Source of the DNA: Undaria pinnatifida
Lineage: Eukaryota > Sar > Phaeophyceae > Laminariales > Alariaceae
Direction of reading: 5' to 3'
Length of the DNA stretch: 64,000 nucleotides
Assembly: GCA_012845835.1 (NCBI GenBank)
Contig: JABAKD010000029.1
Coordinates: forward strand, 14,859,453-14,923,452
Made by a program: the position numbers and the translations under genes. Position 1 is the first letter of the stretch. Each line of letters opens with the position of its first letter. Below, one piece after another: positions 1 through 12,400 of the stretch. The notes under the pieces were generated by a model. The model ran no database searches and had not been told where the DNA came from. It saw only the letters and a list, made by a program, of their open reading frames with translations.

Positions 1-138
1 CTTCGGGATATATCAAACACAGCCAACAGCGGTCCGCCACGCGTAACCGGTGACAGCTAACACAACCGCTGGCAGCTAACAGCGTACAGCGAACAAAAAC
101 GAAAACCACGGAAAGGGGAAGACGGCACGCGGCTTGAG

Positions 139-389
139 TTATAAGGTATTAATCTTAACGAAAGCTAAAAAGCACGATTCCTGAAATTTTAAAAATAATG
201 AAATGTCGCGTTTTCAAAAAAAAATCAAGTTGTTTCTGTCAGAATCCTGACGTCAATTTTTATGGGAGGTTTCGAAAACTTTTCAAAATCAGGATTCCTC
301 ACAAAATGTGACGATTCGCGAAAATGAAAGAAACACCATTTCTTAGTCATGAGTCCTGGCACCAGGTGTTCGTTAGGAATGACCCTCAC
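139..389 (-). other. Uncertain 3' end of the SMG7-like gene
   Basis: Two endings fit. (1) Intron 11 uses the GTGAGG donor at 389 and an acceptor reading AAATTTCAG at 181, giving a terminal exon 180-139 of 13 codons plus TAA in the right phase. (2) Exon 11 is not spliced at 389 and reads through in frame to a stop at about 225. Neither ending has a recognisable conserved sequence. Positions 1-138 hold nothing I recognise; the gene could also continue beyond the window. Confidence 0.3.
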
Positions 390-489
390 CGGAAGGAACT
401 TTTGCTGCTGCTGCTGCTGCTTGCGAGAGGCCTGAAAGGGGTTGTTGAGGTACCCGATGCCATCCTGCTGCTGTTGAGAACCGTCTCCA
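390..489 (-). CDS. SMG7-like: SMG7-like gene, exon 11
   Basis: This 100-nt exon starts after acceptor TGAACAG and ends at donor GTGAGG. It is entered in phase 2 and left in phase 0. It encodes a Gln-rich tail with two polyQ stretches (CAG repeats, interrupted) around the segment GIGYLNNPFQ. It was chosen because the phase fits exon 10 and a pyrimidine-rich tract precedes the acceptor. Nothing in it is diagnostic for the family. Confidence 0.55.
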
Positions 490-3400
490 CTGTTCATGTA
501 CACCGTCAAAGGAGCACACATCGGCAACGGGAGGGAGGAACGGAGGGAGGGATAGACGGAAAAGGTCAACCCGAGCAAAAAAAAACGCTCAATTCTCGGG
601 CAAGCAAGCATGGGTAGGGGACACGTACACACACACCTGTTTGGCTTCACTACCTGTACACATTGCAAAATGTATCCGGGTGTACTCTGATGTCAAGCAC
701 TACGGTTTTTCGCCGAAGCTCGTGTGAAGTCACGAAGCACTTAAAATAGAACCCACCTCCAGACCACCCTCAATCTAACCACCCACCCAAGACCACTTAC
801 CCAAGCCCCCCACCTCGTCAACCCAATCCCCCCCCACCCACCCATCAGCACAACCCACACAGCCCACACAATCACCCCTTGAACCAATCCACCCACCTAC
901 GCCCCACCTCCATCCCGTCCCCCAAACAAGTGAGCATATTTCCAAGTACAACTCCACCCACCCTGGCCCCTACCCCGCACCCCAATCCCGCCCCTATCCC
1001 CCCTACCCGCCACCCCCCACCCCCCACCAACATAAAATTCACGCACGTTTCGAGCACACCACCGTTTCGCGGTAAGTCGGCCAAAGCCACTGCCGCGCTA
1101 TTTGACGAAGGCGAGGGCACCCCAGCCGCGGCAGCCGCGTCGCCTGTTACCGGCGTCCCCCCGGGTGTCTGCGCGTTGCCGCCCCCGCCTCCGCCCCCGC
1201 CCATACCTCCGCCTCCACCCCCAGCCCCGCCGCTGCTGCCGATGGCACCCCGCCAAGAGCCCACGCCGAAGAGGCTGTGTTCCGAGCCTAGCCTCTCCCC
1301 GTCCTAAAAAAGCAAGAGCAGAGCGAGCGAAAAGCATCACGTATCAATCTGTGTCCCTAACACCGCGCCGAGAGTTTCCAACCTTGTAATAGCCACAAAA
1401 AAAAAACAATGAAAATACACAACATGTAAAAAGAAAATGACAGAAAAACTCGATAAACAAATGCATATCCTTTCGTGTTAAACTCTGCGACACTCTAAAA
1501 ACATACACACAACACACGCAAAACACAGAGACGGCGTGGGTACACCAAAAGCATCATGCATCAATACACTGGTACACTATATTCACTACTACGTGTATTC
1601 ATAACCCAAACACACAACACCCAGAGATGGCCTGGGTACACCAAAAGTATCATCTACCATGCGCATTTATCCATGCTGATCCATACCTCGTTGTGCTCCG
1701 ACGGCGCCTGCGGTGAGAGAGCTAGGTCATGCGGCTGCGGATGAAACGCTCCCGTCCAGATCCCGCCTCCCAGCAGCCCACTCCCGCTCCTCCCGGACCC
1801 AAACTGCGGAGACCCCGCGGACCCCAAGTCAGACCCCCCCCCAACCCCGCCTCCTCCTTCTCCACCCCCAGCAACAGCGCTATCCCTCCTGCGCCCAATC
1901 ACCACCGGCCCTCCCCCGCCTCCAGTGCTCCTCCTCCTCGACGGCGCGCCAAAGCCTGGCGCAAAGACAGTCACCTCTTCTTCGTCCCCCGACCCCCCCG
2001 GGTCGCTCCGGAAACTGCTACCCCTGTCATTTTCCGCGGCCCAGCCACCCCCACCGCCTCCACCGCTACCGACACCTCCCCCGCTACGCCCGCCGGGGGC
2101 ACTCCAAGCTCCAAAAGAGTGGGTGTCGTGGGCACTACCGTGGGCGCTCCCGGGTCCGCTAGATCCCGAACCCGACCCGTGGTTTGACACAATGGACTGA
2201 ACTCCAGTAGGGGCAGGGTTGTAACCTCCCGGGGCCCCCGCCGGAGGGGCATGCCTTCCCTCATAGTACCGCATCCCGCTGTCAAGGGAGTGCCGGCTAC
2301 CCGAGACACTGGCAGCATCCGAATGGCGGCTGCTGTAAACCCGAGCCGAGGACCCTGACCCGTGAATCCCCCCCCCGGGGACTCCTCCCCCCCCTCCCCC
2401 GGCTGCCGCTGATCCTACCGTAACTCCCGTTGCTTGCGAGTGCACGCGGTGCAGAGGGGGGTGGAAGGAGTGACTGCCGGAAGGGTCCAAGTCTCCCGCC
2501 CCGCCTCCCCCGACTCCGAAGGCAGGCATCATCGGTTGCGAGTGCTGGCGTGTGTGCGACGCTGGCGCTTGGGGGTGGAGGTGCTGGTGGGAGCCGCCTG
2601 GGACGCGGAAGGTGCCGACGCTGGAGTTGCGGGTGTGCTGTGGTCGCGCTCCCGGAGCTGCTGCCACCAAAACAAGAGAGGAACAAGGAGGATCCAAAAT
2701 ATGGGTTTGGAAAATGTAGTGGAAAGCGGGTGGGGAGGGATGACATAACGAAACGAAACAGATTTTCTACATCCTGAAAAAAACCATGTACCTAGACTCG
2801 TGCGACCAGTACCGTGCGACATGAAAAATACGCAAAAACAACGTGAACGAAGCATACAGTATCAACAAGGCAAGCACGTTGCGCGCCATCATGTGCCACA
2901 CACATAACGGTACAACGCAACGGAAATGACCTCGGATTTGAGCAACGAGCCATCGTCTTCAAAGCACGTCATTGCCAACAACACCTCAACCGGACCCACG
3001 GGGGAACCACCCATCTTCCACTCCACCCACCTCCAAGACCACTCCCCTTTGAAGAACGCCACCCTTCTCCGTCACTTCCCCCTCCAATACTACCGCCGCT
3101 GCCGAAGTACCTCGCGCCGACAGGCCCGGGTCCAGACAGCGACCGATTTCCCCGTTCCCCGCCCCCCGCACTGAGAACGCTTCCCGTAGCGCTGCCGTGA
3201 GCGCTGCCCATCCCAGGGGGGGCGCGGCTGTGCTGAGAGGAAGGCCCTTGCTGCCTCAGAGCGATTTCGAACGGCCGACCATCGTGCATGATGCGCCCGC
3301 TGCTGGCGGTGCTGCTCTCGCTGCGCCCGCTGTACTCGGATCGGTCTCGGTGGGACCCTCCCATGCCCGCCAGGTCTTCCTCGTAGCGGAGATCTGAGAG

Positions 3401-6400
3401 GGTGGACAACGGTTCTCCGCTGACTGCTGCGGCGAAAGCTTTGAGACCGCGGATGCGGACCGAGCCTGCGCAGTCGTCGGGGACCGCTGGGACAGCGGGT
3501 CCGTCCATGGCGTAGCGCTTCTTGTAGAGGTCCGCTAGAGGGAGAAACCTGGGAGGGGGGGGGGGGTAAAGGGAGGTAACACGAGGGCGGGATAGGCAAG
3601 GTAACGGAAAGTAGGATATGATTAGGATAACATTTAGGGTAGGGTAGGGTAGGGTAGGGTAGGGTAGGGTAAGCGACTGCTGGGACTGCCGGTGCGTCCA
3701 TGCCGTAGCGTCTTGTAGAGGTCTGCTATGGGAAGGAGCCTGCGAGGGAGGGGCGGGGGCGTCTCGGGTAACGTAAGGTAAGGCACCGTAAGCTGACGTA
3801 TCGTACGACAACACCACGTTAGTTAACATGAGGAGAGGTAACTCGAGGAAACACAACAAGACAAGACAACACAAGGCAAGACAACATGAAATGAGGTACT
3901 GAAGCTTCACACAACACGTATACCTGGTACCTACGATCAAAACACATGAAAGTCAAGTACGTTCGAAAAGACCCCAAGCATCAACAGACAACGAACACAA
4001 GTATCCATCACAACTGCCTTCATCCATCTATCCATCCATCCATCCATCCATCCATCCATCTCTCACCCTCTGAGCTCCACGTGCTCCTTGAGAGGGCGAC
4101 GCCTTCCAAGCGGGTCTCCCGGGAAGGCATCGGCCTGGTTCGTGGGGTCTTGATCAGGCAAAGTCGCCGCCAGCCTCTGTATCACCTCCCAAAACTGACC
4201 CCGCATTTCCGCCTGAAAACACAAGAGCAAAAAAATGCACGAAACGAAGCAAAAAAATGCACGAAACGAAGCAAAAACAACAAACAATAGCACGAGAAGC
4301 ACGAGAGGAGGGATTGAGCGGTTGAGACGCGCGGTGTCGTGTTGTTCCAGCATTACGATGTGAAGCGGCACATGCGGTCAGAGTTTCAAACGAAGCGTAA
4401 CAATGTAACAATCGCAGCGGCGCATTTTGAAGCGACGCAAGCACCAGACCAAGAGCACAAGCAACAAGCACATGAGGACCAACAAGCAAAACACAATAGT
4501 AAGAGCAACTAACCAAAATAACAAACAACAACAACATCAACAACAACAACACCAATAACAACAACAACTCACTTCCTGAACAGCAACGCTAGCGTACGCC
4601 TTGCGAACAACCCCAGCACCCCTCCCACTCGTGCTCCCGCCGCTAACCGACCGCTCCTCCTCCGCAAGACACAAGAACTGCGATCGCGCCGTAAGCCAAT
4701 CACAGAACAGAACCACGGGCCCCAGCAACCGAGACCCCAGCGGCCTCGGCTGCGGCTGGTTGCTCGACGGCCGGCTCTTGCTATCCACGCCGTACACAAC
4801 CACCGGGGCCGGCGGGTGCTGCTGAGAGTGGTGAGGGTGGCCATGATGGCCATGATGCCCATGGTTCCCATGCATCATACCCCCGTCATTCCCCCCATGG
4901 CTTCCCCCGTGGCTCCCCTGCCGATGGTGCCCCCCCCTCCCATGCCCGCCTCCTCCATGCTGAGACCCTTGCGAAGGATGGGTAGGCTCCTGAGTCCGCA
5001 CATGCCGCCCAATTTGCGCGGAAACCCCAAACGCCAATGCTAGCGGGTAGGACAGGCGCGCGTTGCGGCGCACCTCTTCTGCCTTACTGGCCATGCTAGC
5101 CGCCGCGTCCGCTGCCCCCGCCTGCGTCCCGGTGCTACCCGAGTTGCTAACCCCGTCTATGCTGCTACCGCCTCCATCCGCGGCGCTTCCCGAGTTCGAG
5201 AAGGAGTCGTCTCGGGGATCAGACGTAGAAGAGCCGGTACCGGCGGCGGCGGCAGCGGCAGCGGCCGCAGAAGAAGAGTCTGCCACGTGGGTAACCGAGA
5301 AAATGCAGATGACCACCATCTTGAGTAAAAGCGCGTCGCCGAAAGCGGAGTTGGACAACAGGGTGCGGAAGTCCGCGATCGCCGTTTCGAAGATAGACGG
5401 AAAATCTTCCAGGTCCTGTTCGGTCGAGGGATGAGAGAGGAGGTGGAGGTTGCGGTTTAGACTTGGAAGAGGCGTTTCGGTTGGGGTGAGGGTGATAGTT
5501 GGGGGTGGCGACGGGGTTTGGGTTGTCGGGTTGGAGAGGGTGTATGGGTGGCAATTCGCCAACAATATTGCATTACTACTAGTGTCCAGCTATAAAGAAG
5601 CAACACAATCAGCAACGACACGAGCCATGAGTATCCCACCACGAGTTGGGCGCAACCCTACCCACTACCAAGACTACCATGATATGATGGAGTGCTTATT
5701 GCGGGAGATCCGAAAATAAACCTCAAGTATCCTTGTATACCAGGTACGTCGACGGCTGATGTCGTATCTTTTGAATAACAAGACACGCTGCACTGAACGG
5801 GGACTAATACTACCAACACATTAGCACGAACACAAGCAACACACACGCAATAAAATCGAGCAGTACACGCAATAAAGCGACCAATTAATAACGTGAGGTG
5901 GTCGTTCTCTTCTTACCTCCGCTCGGCCGGAGAAGACCATGCCGTGGAGCCGGACGAAGCGCCGCAAGAACGACTTCAACAAGGCGCCCGTGTTGCCTCG
6001 TCTGCCAACACGTCGTGGTCGTGGAGGGGGATAAAAAAACGAACGGAACGGTCGGCCGGGCAACAAACAGAAAGTGTGAGGGAGCGCAAGGGGGCGGGTG
6101 CCATTTGTGTCAGGGTGTGGTTTGTTCCAGACTACGATTTGTCGAGCACCTAACCGCCCCCCTCCAAAGGGCGCGTGGCAAAAAGACAACACGACGACAA
6201 AGTCCTATCACGGTCAGAATGAAAACCAAACAAGGGCAGGGGTGGGGTTTCTGTACGAACTACGGAAGGCACAGCAACCACCGCTTTTCTAGGGGCCTCC
6301 ATCTCTCAACCATCGTTCGACCATGTCTCAACCATCGTTCCACCAGTATCTAGGAGGGTGCGTATAGCCTCAACCCACGACCGCATTTTCGCACGCAGGG

Positions 6401-9400
6401 CATCCCCGGATAAGGTTAGGTCTTAAACCCTTCACAACTGGAAACCCGTTTTTGGGGACAAAATTACTTGGCTTTAGTATAGGGAGGGGTTCGGGGGCTC
6501 TAAAGGTGTTGACAATCGAACTCACCCCCCGGAGCCCTTCCCTTTCCCCTTGCTGTGATGCTGCGTGCCACCCCCACCACCCGACGCCAGCTCTCTCGAA
6601 GATCCCGACCCCCCGGGGCCAAGACCGTCCTTCCCCCCCCCGTCCACCCCCACCACAGGCATCCCAAAACCCTTCTGCTTGTTTTTCTCGAACAGCAGCG
6701 TGAGGTTCTCGTGTGCCGTCTGGAACGGGCTCTCGATCATCAGGCTTCGGCAATAGCGGTAAACCGAGACGCACTCCGCGTCCGTGTAGGTGGCCAGCAC
6801 GGCCAGCTGGTTGTGGGGGTTGCCGCTCGTGGGCAGGACGGCCAGCGCCTGGCAAAGGGTAACACGGGGCAAGGGCAGGGGCAAGGAACAAGGGTTAGAA
6901 ACGATGGGGTAGGCGTAAGGCTAACGGCAGCGGAGGGTTGGCCGTGGAGGGTAAGTTACAAAGGTACGGGTGGGCGTAAGGGTAAGGGTAAGGGTAACGA
7001 TACCTGATATGATATACACGGAGAGAGAAAATGCGACACAGGGCCCGCATGTTCGTCGAAAAATTCGAACGGAACGACTTGTTACGTTGGTTCAGTTTTT
7101 TCGACACTCACGAGCGCATCTACAGGAGCAAACAACTTTGATATGACGTTTCAAGGTAAAACGTTGAAACAGCCCCCGTCAACCGTTGACTATTGAATAC
7201 CTGTACACATGTGTGATACTTCATCGCGGGCTGAACCCACAAACAAATGAATCACCAGGAAACACCTAACGTGTACAGTATGCGCTTTTATTTCTAGACA
7301 AAACACAAACAATGAGACAAGCAGACGACGAGATGACGATCCCGCGACCTGATTACACGGCAGTGCGACGAAACAGCAGCAGCACCAGCAGCTGCTCCCG
7401 ACGCGTGCATTTCTTGGCAGACATAAAAGCCACAATACTAGCTACACAACACTCAATCCCAGTGACCCCACGAAAGAAAATGAAGAAAGGGTGTACCTGG
7501 TATCACATCATTTTACCGGGGTATTCCATCCCGGGTCCCTACGAGTACGGCACCTCATTATATCAGATCTCAGATCACAAACAGCAGCAGACGAAAGGAA
7601 TCATGCTTCTGTACGAAAACCAGCGCTCTCTTCAGAAAGAGCTGTGCTGCGAGCTGCCACCTCTCCCCACCCCCAACTGTTAACATCAGCCAAGAACCAA
7701 AAGTAGACGAGAACAAGGTAAAACGAACAAATCCAAAACCAACACAGCCAACACACCGACGCAACCAAACACCGACACGATGAACCACAACCTAAAAAAT
7801 CGATAACAACGGACCATTGCCAAGCACAACCAAACACAAACGAAAACCTCCAAAAGGCTTGTCTCGTCGACGCAGTCCTGAAGCACACCCCAACTATGCC
7901 CCCAAGGATACCTCAAGCATGACCCACGATACCCTAAGCACGCCCCAAGACAGCGAGGCCACCCAAAGCGGCAGGCGAACCCACTAGCCTGCCCACCCAC
8001 ACCCATCCAACCATCCTCCACCCACCACCTACCTACCCATCCACCTGCTGATAACACCTCTCAGCACTGGACGCGACCCACTACACCACCCGCCCGCCCA
8101 CCCACGCCCCCACCCGCCTTCCCACCTGGTGGTAAAACTCCTCGGCGCTACCTACCCACAGTCATAGAGCCACCTCCCACCCACCCACCCATCCGGCTCG
8201 CCAACCTCCCCACTCCGCCCCCTACCCGCCAACCTACCCACCCACCTTACGCATACAACTACCCACCCGCCGACCTCACCTACCAACCAATCATACCCAC
8301 CCAACTCCCGCAATCACCACCCCCCATCCTAAGCACCCACCTACTATACCGACAAACCCATCCACCCACTATACCCACCTACCAAGCCACCCAGCCACCC
8401 ACCTGGTGATAATACCTCTCAGCGCTGGACCAGTCCTTAACAGTGTTCTCTCCGTGCAGCTCCCGATACCGCGCAAGATCCCCAAGAAAGATAAAACACC
8501 GGTTGATACTCAACACCACTAGCTTCAACAATTTCGTCCTTCGCTCGTTCCCCCCCGCCCCCCCGCCCCCCTTCGAATACTGGTGCTGCATAGCCTCGAA
8601 ACGCCGAAGAAGAGAAGAGTAGAAGTCCGTTGCCTCTGTTAAGAACCTAGCGAATGCCTGGCAGATTCCGTGAAGATGCTCCCGGGCTTCGAAGGCCTTG
8701 GCTCTCTCCAGAGAAGCCGCGAGGTGGGCATACTTGCGCAGGCGTTTGCGGAAATCCTGCAAAAGAAAATCATCGGTTGATTGGTTGGGTTGGGGTGGGT
8801 TGGGTTGGGTTGATTTGATTGATTGGGCGTTCGCGGAAATCCTGACAAAGCAATTTCATTGGTTGTTTGGTTTGTTTTGGTTTGGCTTGGCTTGGCTTGT
8901 TGGGTTTGGTTTGGTTTGGTTTGGTTTGGTTTGGTTTGGTTTGGTTTGGTTTGGTTGGGTTGGGTTGGGTTGGATTGGGTTGGGTTGGGTTCGGTTGGGT
9001 TGGGTTGGGTTGAGTTGAGTTGGGTTTGGTTTGGCCTCGTAGTCCTTGGCTATCTCCAGCATAGATGTCGATTGACGGTCTAGTTTTGACCCGTCAAGGC
9101 GTTTTTGGGCTTATCATACTAGTTATAGGGTGTGGAGTTCCTTGACGGCTGTACTTGACGGCTCTCCGTCATGGGGCAAGAGTGCCGTCAACCCACATAT
9201 TTGGTGCCCAGCAAAGCCGTGAGGTGGGCACACCTGCCGAGCCGTTTGCGGAAATCCTGCCTGAGAAACTTCATATTCATGGTGCGGTTTAGTTTGGTTT
9301 GGGGTACGAGTACAAGTACGAAGTTTCATTGGTTTGTCCGTTGGTCTTAGTTTGGGTTTAGTTTTGTTGGGGTCTGGTTTAGTTTGGACTGGGTTGGTTT

Positions 9401-12400
9401 GATTGGTTGCTTTTGGTTTGGTTTGATTTGATTTGGGTTGGTTTGGCTCGGGTCGCGTTGGCTTTGGGGTCTGGTTGTAGCTCCCGCAATCGAAGCTTAG
9501 ATTCACACGCAGCTCGCTAACATGAGTTTCGACAAAATCCTCGATCTAACTAACAGCTGAGGTGTCTTACAAACTTTCGCACCGCCGACAGACCACGATC
9601 TAGATGGTCTATTGATGGTCTATAACAAGTAGACCCTGTACAGCCGCTATGAAATGTGCAATATCTGTGCAGGTAGAGTACAATACTGATCATGCAGATC
9701 GCACGGCTCCCAGCCGGCAACATGAGCTAGACCACACAGATCATACAGATCTTCCCTGAAACATCTATATCATCATGCGGCGATACATCATCGGTGATCT
9801 GCCCAAAGTGTGCAAACTTCTCATTTTTGAGCAAATTCAAGCCTTCGTACGGTATGACGCGATCGTGTATCATACCTGGTGTAACATTTATTGCCGTGGG
9901 AAAAATAAAAAAGACAACGCTCTCGTATGCTACTATTAATATGATACCGGTATGCTATGAAGCTCACCCTGGCAGCATTGAGGGGAGTTTATACGAGCTG
10001 GGCCGGCCAAGAAACCTCCTACTCCGTCAGTCGGGCATATCTTTTGAACGACAGTGACCCACTGCAAACTGAGCATATCCTCGTAATCAGCTAGATACGG
10101 TGGTCATTATAAGCCCTCCAGCTTGAGAATCTGCCAAGTTGGTGCCGAAAAAAGTGTTTGCCACTCACGTCCCCTAGTTTGAGCATTTTTTTCATGATTT
10201 GTTTGTGTTGCTTTTTCTAAAATTGCTCGAAATACAACGTGGATGGAATTGGCTCATTTTCTGGGCATGTACATCTTGGGACGAGAAGTAGGGACATATG
10301 CGTTTCATTTCATGGGTCACTTTCGTTCGAAAGTTATGGATGAATCCCTAAAATATACGCAAATTTGTATGCAGAGGCACTTCTGTGGAAACTTAGCCAT
10401 GCACCTCCCAATTTGTTAAGTTAGGACCTGAAATTTTGGCACGTGATTTGAATCAAGCTAAAAAAACAACGTAGAAGTGAGATGCAAAAAAAAAAAAAAA
10501 CGATGCACTTTTCCCCGCCTCAAACTTCAGCAAAATTTTCGGGCCGGCCGTAATAGGACATTTTCTTCATTTTTTTTTTGCATCCTATTTTGAATGTCTT
10601 GCTCAGCTTGTTTGAAATCACGTGTCAAAATTTCAGATCCAAACTCCAAAAATTGGGTGTAATATTGCGATGTTGTCCCTATCAGGGCCTCTTACCGGCC
10701 CAGCTCGTATATATCTTCAAAGAACAATACATCCGTGAACGAGCGGCCGGTGTATCTTACGCAGCTTGAAAAGATGAGTATCGACCCTTGAATTTATCGA
10801 ACTCACAGCTGATGGCTCAGAGTTCAGTACTCCAAACAAACCAATCGACCCTTTTTTTTTTTTCCTCACACTTCTACTTTCAAGCTTCTGAACAAGCCGT
10901 GGTCACAGGTGTCGTCACTTCTCCCCCCCGATTCTTGCCTTCAATTTTTATCGCGCATAGGGTTCAGCAATCCCACTGCTCGTCGATTTTTTATCGAGTG
11001 TTGCTAACTCACGCTCTCGTGCTTTCCGCAAGTCAATTTGTGCGCAAGAAAAAGTCCCAACGAATTTATACGCGTATGCACTCGGCGTGGCTCGAACTCA
11101 CGAAACTGACCTATACCAGGCTCGAGGATAACCTGATACGCCACCGGGGCGACCGGCCCTAAACTGCTGTTGCGCAAGAAACCAATGATGAAGTACCCCG
11201 GTACTTCGTGCATACCATATAAACATAAAAACCGACCAAAAACAGTTAATGACGACCTTCCACGCGGACCAAGGTTGAAGCCGAAAAGTCGGTGGCGCGT
11301 CCGCGATCAATCACTTGTGTAAGTATACAATCCGATACAATTGCAACTTTATAATTTCCACGTGCCAACCAATGAGATACACCAACGCCCAGTGAAGGAG
11401 GGCCATCAGCACTAAGGGTACAAGTATTCATATTAATACTCCGTAGTATTCATAGTGTCACCGGCCGATCTCGCCCCAACTTCCAACGGCTATGTCTAGA
11501 CCAGGCCCCTCCAAGCAGGCCATCACTAACATCACCATCCAGTTCAGCCTGTTACCCGCGTGTTGCTGTCGTTTTCGTACTTGCATTGACTCATCAGGGT
11601 CATCTAGAAGCTAGACCGTGTTCACAGGACAAGCTCCAGCAACTCTGGAGCAGGACTACTAGTTATTTATACTAAAAGTGTGTTATGTTATTAATAGCGT
11701 GTGTCCTTCGGATCTTTCTACCCGTCGGTATCCCGCAACATGCAACGTCTGTGTTTTCTCCTTAAACCGATTCAACCATCCACATCCAGCACAACCGGTG
11801 TCTGTGCCGACGCTGCCTCCTACAGACAAGCTCTCTCTGTGGTCACAAACTTGAAGACAGATACACATCGCACTTACAGAGTAAGGCCATTTGGCCATGC
11901 AATGCCAGACGCAATGGATACGAACGCGGAACATAACCAAGCCAGCAAATCACACTGCTTGCAACTAGAACGGATATAAGAACAAGAAAAAATAAATCAG
12001 GACAAAGAGAAAATGAGCACAGGGGGGGGGACGGAAAAGGTACCCACGAAAACAAAAGTCCGCGCTCATTGTTTATCCCACAGAGATACAAGCTCAGAGG
12101 CTACAAACTACGCCACAGATAATGCACCGTAAACACAAAGCAAGATCAGAGATTAGACCATGCAATGTCAACTGCTACACTGGCAGCACGTACACACTCC
12201 TATGCTAATGCAATTGATCATGCACTGGACTATGCAGCAGAGGATGAAATGGCCACAACAGCAGTCCGTATGGAGGGAGAAAAGGCGTACCAGTAGTTTC
12301 AACATGTCCGTTGCCATGAAAAGTTAAGGGGACAGCTTGCAAGTTGGACCGTTTGCCTCTTGCTGCTGCTGTTGCTGCTGCCGTTGCGACTTCGGTTGTG

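Noticed and set aside
1647-2660. PIN nuclease domain in the SMG7-like C-terminus
   Set aside because: Looked for spaced acidic residues in a folded context; only Gly/Ser-rich low complexity is present.
3635-3671. (TAGGG)n as an interstitial telomere
   Set aside because: The unit is 5 bp, short, inside an intron, and tied to an exon-edge duplication; no TTAGGG or TTTAGGG tract.
4816-5043. Plus-strand frame rich in Met and Pro
   Set aside because: Antisense shadow of the His/Gly-rich part of exon 6.
8777-9040. TTGGG/TTTGG array as telomeric sequence
   Set aside because: Mixed pentamers inside an intron next to exon copies; not a known telomere repeat.
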